DNA of 64,000 bases from Nipponacmea schrenckii (GCA_030562195.1 CM060202.1:12090001-12154000); one strand, 5' to 3'; numbered from the stretch's first letter, positions 1 through 12,600 are shown. Numbers and translations are program-made. Notes: generated by a model not told the origin, from the letters alone.

Positions 1-1560
1 GTATTAATCTTAGCATTAAAATCTAAAATTCTATTTTACCAACTTTTTAAGGCATTCATATAAATGACATTTTCTTAATGCATTTTACATCAAAATTAAA
101 TCTTTTTCGCAGCTTGTAAAATCCTTTATTGATCACAGAACACACTTAAACTAATCCTTTAATCCAGGGATTATCTGTTGATCCTTGTAGTAGAGGAAAC
201 ATGGAGTTAAACCATAGAGGGATTAAATCAGTGAGTGGTAATGATGAAAATACTAGAATTTAGAATCAATTATGCTTTAGCAACTAATCTCGATAAAGTA
301 TCCTGCAGTGACAGACAAACGCACAAAACAAGTCCTAAAAAGAAAGGATATTATGCCATAATATTCATACAGACATTTTATAACATTATTGCTAAATTTG
401 TATTTAAACTCTGAGAAGCAAACCATCCCAGTCATTTAAAATACCAGTCCAAAATAAATATACAATAAATTGCCATTCAAAGAACAGGTAACAAAATTAA
501 ACATCCAAAAAATACTTAAAGTCCTTGTCACAGAAAAAATCTTGTCAAAACATTTGATTTTAGACTTGTCCCTCGTTAAGAATATAATCCAATATATACA
601 CAATTATAAATACCAAATATTAGATTCTGATTATATATTCAAAGCTAGTACGATGGATTTAAAGTAGTTTTTCAAAAGTTTCCCCTCATTTTGAAGAAAA
701 ATTGCAATATGACCACTTTATACAGAAACACAAATAATAATCACAATATAGAAACCAGCAATATTTAACACTTGTTGCACAGTGTGTATTTTCCAATATT
801 TCGACTACGATAATACAGAGACACTGTTAGACAACATTGGTTACAATCCACATACAATTTACAAAGTAAAGGACATGATACCGATATCTAAGTTAACCAT
901 TAACTTTCTGCCAATATTGATCTTGTTATTCGGCAATGCTAAGACGACCAAGGATAGATTTTATTTAGTATTCATATGAACTACTTCAGACTGACAGTAT
1001 TTTCTATAGGGATCACTAATTATTCCTTCCTTTTTTAATTATCATTTTCTTTTCTTTCTTATTCATTACACTTTGGTTGAACCTGACACATGGACAGAAA
1101 AGTTTAGATTTATGGTAGAAGGTGCAAAGTTCTAATTTAGTATCCATTTGTTTTATTTCTCATTTTCATTTAGGATTTTATATTTTATTATTAGTTGGAT
1201 TACGAAAATTTTTCCTAAAAATTCAGTGTAGGTGGTCGAAATAAAAATAAAAATAAATTTTCATTTTGCTACATGTAGGGACAAAAAAAAAAACCCATTT
1301 CCAGTCAAAAAATTTAACAATTCCAAAGTCTGATAACAAAATTAATTTATATAGATGTTATTATATTGTATACAGATTGATTAAACAGCACTTTTACAGG
1401 AGCAGAGTCATTTCACTTTCTGTTAGAACCAAGAAGATTTCACCAACTGTATCATCAGGCAAGGCCTTTACAAAGTAACGCTTTTATTCATTTCCCTGGT
1501 GTACTTGTATTACACATAAAAACAAACTTTCAGTCATTTTAACATAAAAAATACATCCAC
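1..1560. other. AT-rich non-coding sequence, no gene seen
   Basis: Only short open frames of low-complexity AT-rich composition occur here, none with recognisable protein features or paired splice sites. No tandem repeat or inverted repeat of note was seen. If the minus-strand gene that starts near 19,161 is real, this could be one of its introns, its 3' region or intergenic DNA. Confidence 0.4.
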
Positions 1561-1579
1561 ATGGTTAGTTTCAACGACG

Positions 1580-2140
1580 TCTAATAAATAACTAGACCGC
1601 ACGCCCTACGTATATTTCCTAGTTGGCCATAACCAATCACCGCCAACTTCCGGTGTTGGCAAAAGAAAGGAAGTCACTACAGTCGAGAATGTAAACAAAG
1701 CGTAAGGTATCGTTTCTTCTGCTCAAAATTTTATTTGTAAGACTTTTCGTCGATTAAATATGTTAAGGATAGATTATTGAATAAATTTATATCGCTCAAC
1801 TCCACTTATTTATTAGATGTCATTGCTTAGTTTTTTTTTTTAGTTACTTACGCGCATGCGCGACAAAGTGGAGGGGTCGGTTTGTAATGCTGTCTTCGAC
1901 GTTCCACACACACGGGACTACTTTCAAACACTTCGGCAAAGCTGTTCGGGCCTGTGAAAACTGTGCCATCTGAAGAGGTGGAGGAGGCGGTACAACACGG
2001 TGGTACATACCATTAATGCTACCGATGAAAAAATGTCAGCCATCATGAATAAGCGACTTTCAGTCCCCGTATTTTGGTAACGTCTGCTCCGTGGAACACT
2101 AAGAACATTGTACCGGACATGCATAACAAAACAAGCACAA
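1580..2140. other. GC-richer, CpG-containing block of unknown role
   Basis: This block is visibly richer in G+C and CpG than its surroundings. On the minus strand, an ATG at about 2,068 opens a short frame (MMADIFSSVALM) that runs to a GTATGT donor-like site. A second donor-like GTAAGT lies at about 1,848-1,853, just left of GCGCATGCGC. This is what a promoter with a first exon of a leftward gene could look like, but no downstream exon was found. A decayed transposon is the alternative. Confidence 0.25.
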
Positions 2141-2644
2141 CCGAGAACTCTATCGATAGAAAAAATTGAAAGCGTAGGCCTACTGCTTCGTTACAATTTC
2201 AACTCAGAATAGATAAAATTTTTATATTTCTCGAATATTTAGCAATTTTTCGCAGAATCCAACAGAATAAGTTAAGTTTTTTATTTTTGAGGTTTTGAAG
2301 GAAAAATAATATTGGCGCTAATAAAAAAAATCCTAAACAGTTATTTTATTTTTATTTCGAAATGGCCATTTTCAATGTCGCCGCTATCGTAATCCAACTT
2401 ATTAAAAATAAATGGCCTTAGTAGTTAAATGGTGTATAAATATCTATAAAACCTAACCAGTTTCAAAAAATATAAGCATATCATATGCATACAAAACCAT
2501 ATGATTTACATTATAAACATTAATGAAACAAGCAAAAATAACTGCAATTTGTGTATATTTCTTATTTTCCTAATTATTTAATTTTCCCATTGATCATCTT
2601 GTATTAAAACCATTTTAGAACCATATATCAAGTACAAGAAAGAT

Positions 2645-4771
2645 AGCTTGCCAGGCAAGGTAATATACGCCCACTGGCAGCATTTATTTCAAATAAAAAC
2701 TTTTCAGTAAGGTTACAAAAGTGGAATGAAATATTCAACCTTCCACCATATATTTTTTTCTAGGGTCTCTAGTTTCATTAAAAACTGTCAAGAATTGTAC
2801 CTAACTCAACTCATTAAATATTTTTCGGTATTTTTATGATTTGCAATAGGGTTCACCCTTAATAATATTTTGATATTTTTAATTCTTAATAAGGCTCATT
2901 CTTGGTTGATATTAAACAATTTCAGCGAGTTTTGTCAAAAATGAATGTTTAGAGTGTTCACAAGCCAAAAGTTGAAAGCGATTTTGAAAACAGGCCCAAT
3001 AACTGACACTAAATATTTTTCGATTTATCTGATTTTCAATAGGGTTTATCCTTGTGAGAAAACAAATACTAAAGCCAAGCTTCATCAAAATCCATTCAAA
3101 ATTGTTCTTTCTAGAGTGTTTACGAGTTAAATTGAACGCATTTCAAAAACAAGGGCAATAACTTGTACTAAATATTTTTCGATTTTCAATAGAGTTCATC
3201 CTTGGGAGACAACAAATACTCCAGCCAAGTTACATCAAAATCCATTAAAAATTGTTCTTTCTAGAGTGTTTACAAGCTAAAATTGAACGCGTTTTCAAGA
3301 ACAAGGGCTATAACTGACACTAAATATATTTCTATTTATTTGATTTATAATAGGGTTCATCCTTGGGTAAAAAAAAATACTCAAGCCAAAGTTAATCAAA
3401 ATCCATTAAGAATAGTTCTTTCTAGAGTGTTTACAAGCTAAAATTGAATGCGTTTTCAAGAACAAGGGCAGTAACTCATACTAAAAAAATTTTCGATTTC
3501 GCTTTTCGATAGGGTTCATCCTTGAGTTATAACACACTCTCACACCAAGTTTCATCGAAATCCATCAAGAATTGTGCCAGGTAGAGTGTTTACGAGACAA
3601 AAATCGAACGCGTTAAAAAGAACAAGGGCAATAATTCATATTAGATATATTTTGATAATTTTAATTTTCAATTAGGCTCATCCCTTGCGATATCCAACAA
3701 TTTCAGTGAGTTTTGTCAACATTGGTCATGAATTGTACCTTCTAGAGTATTTATTAAAAAGTTAAACCTGTTTTCAAACACAAGGGCAATAACTGACACT
3801 AAATATATTTCGATTTATTTGATTTTCAATAAGGTTCATCCTTGGGTAAAAACAAATACTCAAGCCAAGTTTTATCAAAATACATTAAGAATTGTTCTTT
3901 CTAGAGTGCTTACAAGCTAAAATTGAATGAGTTTTCAAACACAAGGGCAATAACTGATACTAATTATTTTTCGATTTAACTGAATTTCAATAGGGTTCAT
4001 CCTTAGGTGATTACAAATACTCATGCCAAGTTATGTCAAAATCGCTCAAGAATTGTGACTTGTAGAGTGTTTACAAGGCAAAAATCCAACACATTTTATA
4101 GAACAAAGGCAATAATTCCTATTAAATATATTTCGATATGTGCTATTTTCAAAAGGGTTCATTCTTGGGTGATATTAAACAATTTCAGCAAGTTTCGTCA
4201 AAATCGGTCAATAACTGTGCTTTGTAGAGTGTTTACAAGCTAAAAATTGAACGTGTTTTCAAAAACAAGGGCAATAACTGATATTAATTTTTTTTCGATT
4301 TGACTGGTTTTCAATAGGCTTCATCCTTGGGTGATAACAAATACTCAGGCCAAGTTTCATTAAAATCCATTAAAAATTGTTCTCTCAAGAATGTTTACAA
4401 GCTAAAATTGAACGCGTTTTCAAGAACAAGGGCAATAACTCATACTAAATGTTTTTCGATTTCGCTGATTTTCGATAGGGTTTATCCTTGAGTTATAACA
4501 TACTCTCACACCAAGTTTCATCAAAATCGGTCAAGAAATGCACGTTGTAGAGTGTTTACGAGCCATTCAAGAACAAGGGCACGAACTCATACTAATTTTT
4601 TTCCGATTTCGCTGATTTTCAATAGGGTTCATCCTTGTGTGATCATAAACACTCATATTAAGTTTCATCTAAATCTGTCAAGAATTACACCGTGTAGAGT
4701 GTTTACGAGCAATTGTGGACGGACGGACGGACGGATGTGGGTGACGACAATATTTCATGTGGGCGTATAAA
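2645..4771 (+). mobile_element. Helitron-like element, pearl/CvA type, copy A
   Basis: The left end carries CTTGCCAGGCAAGGTAATAT followed by ACGCCCACT, then a short unique stretch. A core of about twelve tandem units follows, then a (GGAC)n tract at about 4,717-4,734, and a right end of the form ATTTCATGTGGGCGTATAAA. The same left and right ends recur at 11,666 and 14,448, which defines the family. The architecture (ends, tandem core of about 160 bp, tetranucleotide microsatellite, short hairpin at the right end) matches what is described for the non-autonomous pearl and CvA elements of bivalves, which are grouped with Helitron-like elements. No Rep/helicase coding sequence is present, so it is non-autonomous. 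The exact termini are not certain. Confidence 0.75.
2830..4710 (+). repeat. Tandem array, about 160-bp units, roughly 12 copies
   Basis: The landmark (A)GGGTTCATCCTTGGG recurs near 3,192, 3,352, 3,511, 3,673, 3,831, 3,991, 4,154, 4,316, 4,478 and 4,624, with more diverged copies near 2,892 and 3,043. Most spacings are 158-163 bp. Each unit also contains AGAGTGTTTACAAGC, GAACAAGGGCAATAACT and CAAGTTTCATCAAAATC. Copies differ by scattered substitutions and small indels, so the array is old. Open frames in it are by-products of repetition. It is the core of copy A. Confidence 0.9.
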
Positions 4772-5285
4772 AATGCAATTGTGTATTCAAGACAAATATT
4801 GCATCTGGGCAGTTCCAGTATATAACTGTCACATAGAGTCAAATCATCTGGTCAGCATCACAAAATGAAATGAATGAATTTTTTAAGTCCTACATTTTTG
4901 CACCTGACAAGGGGCAAACTGTGTTTAAAAAACTATTAAATCCAATATCTAGACCTATGATTGGACTGCATACTGGATCTTCAGATGAACAAGCATTGGC
5001 TCCAGGTCAACATCACAATGTGAGATGACAAGGATATATATCATATCATGTTCAATCCTGTAACATGATGTGTATGTCTAGACAAAATATTGTTTTTATT
5101 ACATAGACTATCTTCAAATATTTCATATGATAATGACTGATAGTAAATACTAATTTAAAATCTAGATCAGTCAATTACTATTATTTTAGGGTTAATGTCC
5201 ACCATATGGGGTACTTGGGATTTTAATAATAACTTAACTGGAACATTGAAGAATTGTTAACTGAACAAAGCAATTTGCAAATTTT
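4772..5285. other. Non-coding interval, nothing recognised
   Basis: AT-rich sequence between two copies of the Helitron-like family. No coding signal or repeat was recognised. Confidence 0.4.
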
Positions 5286-5640
5286 ACGGTGCCAATGACA
5301 GCTTGGCAGGCAATGAGGCATGTTAATATAATACAACTGGCAGTTTTGATTTTGAATAAGAATATTTGGCAGTACAGTAATAAAAATCAGCATGAAATAT
5401 GTAATAAAACGTACACTATTTTTATTTCACTTTTTAGGTGATATGAACAATATAACCAAGTATCATCTAATTTTGTTTAGAATTGTGTCTATTCCACCAG
5501 AATGTTTTTTATAAGTTAAAAAATGAACAATGTTCCAAGAACAAGGGCTATAACTCATTTAATTTCTTCATTGGTTGATAACCAAATTCACTAAAATTTG
5601 TCAAGAATTGTGCCTCTTTCCTGCATCACGGATGTTTGTA
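5286..5640 (+). mobile_element. Degenerate Helitron-like fragment, copy C
   Basis: A worn version of the family left end (AGCTTGGCAGGCAATGAGGC) is followed by one or two decayed core units. Recognisable pieces are AAGAACAAGGGCTATAACTC, CAAGTATCATCTAATTTTG and GTCAAGAATTGTGCCTC. No (GGAC)n tract or right end is evident. It is much more diverged than copies A and B, so it is an older insertion or a truncated one. Confidence 0.55.
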
Positions 5641-7329
5641 CATGTAGCGTTTGATTGGATAACAATAAACCAAAATGATATATGTCATTCTATCAAGGGC
5701 TCTGATTTTGGTGTATTGCATGGAATAAAGTCTAATTAAATCGCAGCATTCTGTCATTCAAACAAGGAAAGTGACTAATGCTGTCAAGGTATTCTGACAG
5801 TTCAGAAATGCTTGGTATAGTGAAGATGAGAAAATTTACTATGTCTCATAAAAATATATTCTGAATCTCTGTAAATTTGGTAGGTTAGTTTGATTTCATT
5901 TGGCTGATGAAAAAAAATCAATGGCTGCTTTCTAGACATTTTGTAAATGAAGAAAGTCAGCTTTGACCTTATCATGGATACAGTGGTAAGAAAAAGATGG
6001 TTGGCTCCACCTATGACCTTATTAAGATATACTACAACTCGGTGGTGCGTGTGGCGTACTAACAATGTTATTCATGTCAGATAATCGAAACGAAGGCATC
6101 AGACAGATTTAATTGGTCAATTTACCAAAGCTTTTTATACGTTAATTGTTACACGCATCACAACTTAGAGATACAAATAATTTAATCAATTACTACTGTT
6201 CCATATTTAGACATTAACCATTGAATTAAGTTGCATTATCACATTTTGTTTGATACATTGAAAAACTCGGTCTTACACTTAATCATAAAGTTTTTTTGTC
6301 AGGCACTAACACGAATGTGATGTGAAGTGATAATGTTTTTTAAGTTGCAAATTCGCTAACTTTTGCACTAATTTTGGCACTTTTCATAAAGTTAAGGTAA
6401 TTAACTGTAAAATTTCACAAAATCAACTTAACCTATAGTTAAGATCTTATTCATTCAAGTATTCTGAATAAATATCGAATTCAGAAGAAAACTATATAGT
6501 ACTAACAAACTGTATTTAAAGAATGTGTTTAAATTAACAATCAACCACTGTGACTATATATTCTATTGGGCAACTAAAAAACCTGGTAAAAGTTACCCAG
6601 GTATTGACACCATTGTACCAGTCTTTTTTACTTCAACATGATTGTCATTGGAGACTGGATAATCCGATGTCATACTCAATCACGCTAATCTATTATTTCG
6701 TTTCATAACTTATTTCTTTAGTAATTTTCTTATATTCTGTTAACATAGTTTTCTTTACTTTGTGAATTTTCCAGAAAATTTTTACTGGGCCCCAAGATAT
6801 TGTATGTAAGGGGTCCAGTCAGCTTCTGAATTTCTAAATCTGAGCCTCTGTGAACTGTTTTCACTAAGTCAAGTTCTTTCTATTGTGCGAGCCAAGAAAT
6901 TTTTTACTCAGTTACATTAATTCAATAATCCTAATAATATATTCGATGGAAAACTTTGAAGTCTTGTGGGAATTATCAAACAACATAAGGCCACACCAAT
7001 TTAATTAGTTGAATTACGGGCGAAACTTTTGAAAAAAGCAGAGAGGAGGGAGGAATAAAAAAAAAATAAAATAAAAAAAATCTGCAGATGGGGGATCAAT
7101 TTCAAGACGAGGAAAAAAGAATGTCTCTTCTCTATTTAAACTCTATTAATTTCCTTTGGAAACATTAAAAATAAACAACTTAAATTGAGCCTCAATGAAT
7201 ACATTGAAAAGATTTAATAGTGATTATTATGCTGTAACAAAATGTACTCAACATACTAGTATACCTAGGTGCAGGAAACAGAATAACAGAAATCCCTTAA
7301 AATGCCAAAGAAAACACAAAAAAGTGAAA
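5641..7329. other. Non-coding interval, no gene seen
   Basis: Short open frames only, including an 87-codon minus-strand frame near 5,802-6,065 with no family features. An A-rich stretch lies at about 7,055-7,080. Confidence 0.4.
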
Positions 7330-7475
7330 TATACACAGGATACCCATCATAAGTTCGGGTGAATTCTCACCTAACAGTAAGTTTCATTAAGATCGGATAA
7401 AAATTGTAGCCTCTATCGTGGATACAACCTCAATTTGACGCATTTTTACTAAGTCATGGGCAATAACTCAAAACC
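7330..7475 (+). mobile_element. Helitron-like core fragment, copy D
   Basis: One partial unit of the B-type core is recognisable: AAGTTTCATTAAGATCGGAT, AAAAATTGTAGCCTCTAT and CATGGGCAATAACTC. It abuts the coding-like segment that ends at 7,449. Confidence 0.5.
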
Positions 7476-7694
7476 TGTTCCTCCGATAATTGCATCGGTA
7501 GTTTCATGGTCGATTTCGGTACCGGCTTTTACGCTGGTGATGTAAACTTCGTCTGTGTCCTGCCATCCAGAGCGCGTCAACAAAGAACTGACATTATCGT
7601 CGTCGGAGGCACGCACTATTGTATGTTTTGTGACACGGCCCTCAGTACATATAGATACGTTAATATACACATCAACGTTCATATCTATCCATAG
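7449..7694 (-). pseudogene. Orphan coding-like segment, product unknown
   Basis: A minus-strand frame with an ATG at 7,682 or 7,694 reads as ordinary protein, not low complexity. It contains RVTKHTIVRASDDDNVSSLL and later SGWQDTDEVYITSVKAGTEI, in sequence that is more G+C and CpG rich than its flanks. The frame ends about where the adjoining Helitron-like fragment begins, so it may be a gene fragment cut off by, or carried with, that element. The family was not recognised. A short plus-strand frame (ATG at 7,717, 30 codons) starts just to its right and ends at the TTAA site of the next MITE. It could equally be chance; no splice context supports an intact gene. Confidence 0.3.
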
Positions 7695-7809
7695 ATTTAT
7701 ATAGAACAACACAACTATGGCTGACGAGAGAGGGTTTTACAAAAATTGCAGACTGGAACCAAAATATGGATCACGTATTCTCACTTCTATTGTTAGATTT
7801 ATTTTTTAA

Positions 7810-8250
7810 AGGGATAATAGGCGTTAGAACGAACATAAAATTTTAAGTTCACTCAAATTTGGACAATTACAGTATATATCCATCAGTGGACTTACCTATA
7901 CATCAAAATCCCTCTAAAATCCGATAAATCCCCAAAATAAAGTAGTTAATCATAAAACGCTTGAGCCATCCATCAAGCGATTTTCAAATCGTGTAAATAT
8001 AAAGGGAAGTAACTCTAACATGTGGGTTTTCACACGTCCTTGACCCCTACTGTTGAATTCCACAATGATGTTTTAGCATCGATTTACCAGACGCTTTTAT
8101 TCTCAAACTGAATGGAATCGTCGCTGGCTCACTTTTTTTTTAAATTCCGAATATATTTTTAGTGTGGGATGCATACTTATTTAACTAATAGTCAATATGA
8201 AACACAAATATAAGCCGTAGGACGAGTGTATTCTAACGCCTATTATCCCT
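7810..8250. mobile_element. TTAA-flanked MITE, piggyBac-like, 441 bp
   Basis: The ends are near-perfect inverted repeats: AGGGATAATAGGCGTTAGAA at the left, and its complement TTCTAACGCCTATTATCCCT at the right. TTAA lies immediately outside both ends (7,806-7,809 and 8,251-8,254), which is the target duplication of piggyBac transposases. There is no transposase frame inside, so it is non-autonomous. The well-preserved ends suggest a fairly recent insertion. Confidence 0.85.
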
Positions 8251-8254
8251 TTAA

Positions 8255-11200
8255 GATAAGCTTCGGGCAGATTTTCAGAACCAAGCTCATACGATGCATT
8301 TTAAAAGTAGGCCTATACTAGACTACATCATACAAACTAATTTACCTTTCAAATGAAAATAGCTTCGTTTCAAAATTTATTTTAGAAATTTGCAGGCAAC
8401 TCATTTGTATAGTTGTACTTGCTTTGTGGTCTCAGAGACAAATAAGCTTCATTGACACACTGCACTGACCAAACCGTTTTAATTTTGAACACTTTTGCAA
8501 AGCAAGTACAGCTTATCAAACAAGTTACGTCCCTTTAAATTTTCGATATTTTCAAGTTGAAATTTTCACATCGGGGGACACAGTAAGAATAAAAAAAAAA
8601 ATTCGTCGAAAAAGCAGGTCGGCGGGCCCGTAATCCAACTTTATAAATTGGTATTGCCTAAGCATAAAAAGATTCATCCAGGAAAGAACTGAAGAGGAGA
8701 AAGAACGGCCTACAAAGAGATTTAAACCAAAATCACCAACCACATATTAAAAAATATCATCCAAGCTAAAGTTCTTCCAACTTCAGTAAAGCTACTTGAA
8801 AATAGAGAACTAACATTTTCAGACACATAAAAACTATTTTAAACACATTTTCACATTTCACAAAGTAGGGAGGATTGGTGAATATAAGGACATTAAGTCC
8901 TTCCAAGAAAGTTTTTAATTCCTAAAATTAGGAAGGACGCAGGAATGAGACTCATAAAATGAAAGTAGAAAAATTTAAAAGTGATTTTTCTGGCTTTGAC
9001 TGTAGACGTGCCTATTGATTTTAAATTAAAGTGAATTGAAATGAGTGAATTTCTACACAGTGAAGAATAATCATGGAATTGTAAGAGTTTTAATCTTCAC
9101 TAACTCTTGAGATTCTAGCTCACTACATTTTATTTCTATTCAATTTACAACTTTCCTCAAATATAAAAACTTTTTTTCACAACAAAATACTACAAAAAAT
9201 TGGCATGCAAATTCTGTTGATTTTCTAAAAGCGAAAGAAGAATAAGAGAAATGAGTAAGATTTGATGAACGAAGTTGATGAAATCCTTTCGATGTATCAG
9301 AGCTGAAGAGAAGCAATTTTCTGATGATTCACATTTGAAAGGAAATTTTTTTTTGCTGAAATCTGATAAAGACTTGTTATGACTGAACTTTTCTTGGCAA
9401 ATGAAAAACTGAGACACCCTATAAGACTTCATGTAAATGTTAATATAACCAATTCCCAGTGCTAGATTTTATCATATATGCTAACTTTTGTCTAATTGTG
9501 TTAGAATCTGTAGACATCCACACAAGACATCAGTCTGTGACATCATGACACATAAACATAGCATTCCAACCTGGAATAATGCGATTACCTCTGGCTCCTG
9601 ACATTACTTTACGATCAAACACTGTATAGCTTTTATACCCTTGTATAAATCACTCAAATAGGCTTGATGTTCTAGACTTACACTATAATAGTTTTGATAT
9701 TCTAGACATGATAATCTTCTTATCCTTCTTATCTGATTGGATAACTAATAACCAATAGGATTACACAATACTTACTTTGGAAAAACAATCTGTTATTTTT
9801 TTTAACGTTTAACTGAAGACTTATCTTCAAAATTTGGTGTTATAAGTACTATAACTAAATATTTTTACCAGCACAATACCATCAGATTTATCCATAAGGT
9901 TCCCCCTTGTTAGTATGCTGGTAAGACACATTATAATTTATTACATAAACTGAAGAGTCAATCACTTCCAAAAATCATAATAGATTTAAGACTGAATTAA
10001 GCTTTGTCAAATGTTTAATCTGCTGGTGATCATTATAAAGGAAACAAAAAAGGCAAACATAATAATGTTGTTAATTATCTGATGGTCACAAAGGTCATGT
10101 TAACCTTTCTTTTCATGCACCTTATGTCTCTAAGAAGCTTATTTGTATGGTTTTCATATCATCAGAAAAACATGGATATAATGAAATGAAATTGTATGAT
10201 AGTGTTTAACCAATCTAAAACAATCAAACTGTTTGAGATTTTACTTAATCATTAATGTAATTCTCCCTGGTGTCATAAAACTACCATTTAGCTACAGAGA
10301 TATTACGTGATTTTACTTCAAAATGGCCTGACATTCCCAACATCAAAGATTTCATGAAATTAATCTCATGGCGCTAAAAGATTTTACAATCAGAGAAAAA
10401 AACTTCTAAAGTGACATTCATAATAAGTTGAAAATAAAAACAGTCTAAGTTACGTTACTATTCATTACTGTCATTACTTCAGTAGAAAAGCGGACACAGT
10501 TTTTGTAATTGTTTCATCACACGCTAGAGATCTGAAGAAATCGTTTGAAATACCTTCCAAATTAAACATACAATAAAGTTACCAGGCCAGATTAAATTGT
10601 CTGTATTGTGGAGTTCAAATGACAGTCTAGTCTTTAAAAAGATCCAGTATGATTCAACCGTGTGTGTGTAATCAGGCAATGACTTAAATTGTATTCTCAA
10701 CAAAGTCACAATATTGTGAATGTTCAATTGACCTACAAGTCTTTGATAAAAAAACATTCTTATGAGCTAAAATAAATGTACCAGGCAAATTGTCTTCTAG
10801 AATGAATACACACTGGAATAGTACACACAAAGGGCTTGGAGATTGCAAATAGGTAGGAATTAAGATCAAAAGTTGAAACCAATGACTTAAGTTTCTTTTA
10901 GTAGTGGCATGTCAATAGAAGAAATTCTGTATGGAAGTCTTTTAATCAGTTAAAGTGCCAAATTTGACTAACATTACACACTTTTGGCTTTAAACTTCAT
11001 CAATAGTATAGAAGATAATAGAAATGGTAGAATACTATACTATATTAAACAAGATCAATGTTACCAGTAGCATATAGTTCAAAACAAAGTTCCTAACAAT
11101 GGCCTAAGCTATTTAAGGGACAGTCTGTTATTTTTGTGGGTTGAAAATATTTTTGGCTCCAATTTATGGAAACTTCACAAAAAATCTAGGGAATAGATCT

Positions 11201-11334
11201 GAAAATTTTAATTAAAAAAATTAAAAAAAACATTTTAACATAATTTTGAATGTGCATTACAAAATTTGTTTTGGCCACCAAACTGAATACCTTTGTCAAT
11301 ACAGAATACTAAATCAAACACTGTACATTACACA
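8255..11334. other. Non-coding interval, no gene seen
   Basis: Three kilobases of AT-rich sequence with short, unconvincing open frames, the longest about 80 codons near 9,190-9,432 on the minus strand. No splice-linked coding exons or clear transposon ends were recognised. Confidence 0.4.
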
Positions 11335-11665
11335 ACCACACAGTACTGGATGAATGGTACTGGATGGATAAAAAACAGTACTCAAAGGATGGATACTGTA
11401 CTGAATGAATAAAACACCATACTAGATAGATGAAAGACAGTACTGGATGAAAAAAAGTACAAGATAAAAAAGCAGTACAGGATAGATGAAAAACAGTACT
11501 GGATGAAAAACAGTACGAGATGAAAAAGCAGTACAGGATAGATGAAAAACAATAGAATTACTGGATGAAAAAGCGGCACAGGATAGATGAAAAACAGTAC
11601 TGGATGAAAAACAGTACAGGATGAAAAACAGTACAGGATAGATGAAAACAGTACAGGATAGACGA
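11335..11665 (+). repeat. Minisatellite, CAGTACTGGATGAAAAA type
   Basis: Tandem alternation of CAGTACTGGATGAAAAA with CAGTACAGGATAGATGAAAA (about 35 bp per pair, with many single-module variants). The array stops at the left end of Helitron-like copy B and resumes in the same orientation at 14,449. The element therefore inserted into a pre-existing array. Confidence 0.9.
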
Positions 11666-12390
11666 AGATGGCTTGCCAGGCAAGGTAACATATGCCCACT
11701 TCAGCAAACAGAATATTCCATGTTTTTTCATTTAATCAAGGTCAATAACTCATAAACCGACATCTGGAATCTATGGAAGGGAATAGCTGCCATAATTAGA
11801 TGCAATGAAGAAGTGTCTAATTCCATTGTAATTAGTCAAATGACATGTGTAATAAAACAAAATACCTTAATATCAAAAGACATATGACTGCTTTTGTTAA
11901 AGTAAACTGTTTTAAAACAAAAGTTGTATGTTTAACGGCAAGATCAGTCTTGTTTTTGTAGAATATAATATTACTAAAAACTTTTTACATTAGATGTATG
12001 TCACAAACCCCCCTTCATAACACACTGGTTATTTGTCGCGTGCAGTTTCTCTTTTTACATTTCACTTTTGTCATATCTCTTTTGTCGTATCTTTTACGTT
12101 CATCACATGACCATCACGTGACCAAAAAATAGAAATCATATAAGAACTGCTCCCAGTGGAATTTATAGTCTTGTTCTTCATGACAGACGGTAAATGAATT
12201 TTCGCCACCAATTTCCATGATAATAATAATGATTCTTTATTTGGGTCAACAATTTATTATGCATAACATTTTCGATTTCCCATTTAAGTTCGATTATTTA
12301 AGCCTTTGCTTAAACTGTCTCTTTGCTAAAGCCCCTTTCCAGGTTAAGAATTGTTTTTCTTTTCTTTATTTTTTTTGGCATTATCTATTT

Positions 12391-12600
12391 CAGTGGTTTT
12401 CAACCTTGGGGATGTCGGAAAACTTTTAGGTCACGCGAACAACATATAATCGCAAAAAAAAAATGTTGTGTCTGTGAACATGTTATGGTTTGAAATTTAA
12501 TGCAAGGCCTTTAAAGTCAATATTTGAAATGAACTAGGAGACGCGAACTTTTCATTAACCAAAAAATGGGGACATTGCTTGAAAAGGTTGAATTCCACTG
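12391..12600. mobile_element. hAT-type MITE, 210 bp, nested in the foldback arm
   Basis: The inverted ends are CAGTGGTTTTCAACCTT at the left and AAGGTTGAATTCCACTG at the right, which is the widespread CAGTGGTTCTCAACC type of hAT ends. The 8-bp word ATCTATTT flanks both sides (12,383-12,390 and 12,601-12,608), the duplication length of hAT elements. The opposite arm of the foldback element keeps the unoccupied site (single AAATAGAT near 13,079), so this insertion post-dates formation of the inverted arms. Confidence 0.93.

Noticed and set aside
2945..4770. Several 60-80 codon plus-strand frames containing CRVFTS-like repeats
   Set aside because: They are readings through the 160-bp tandem units of Helitron-like copy A, repeat once per unit, and have no independent coding evidence.
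11382..11699. 105-codon and 89-codon minus-strand frames rich in Phe/Leu/Tyr/Cys
   Set aside because: They translate the CAGTACTGGATGAAAAA minisatellite; the apparent membrane-like composition is a product of the repeat.
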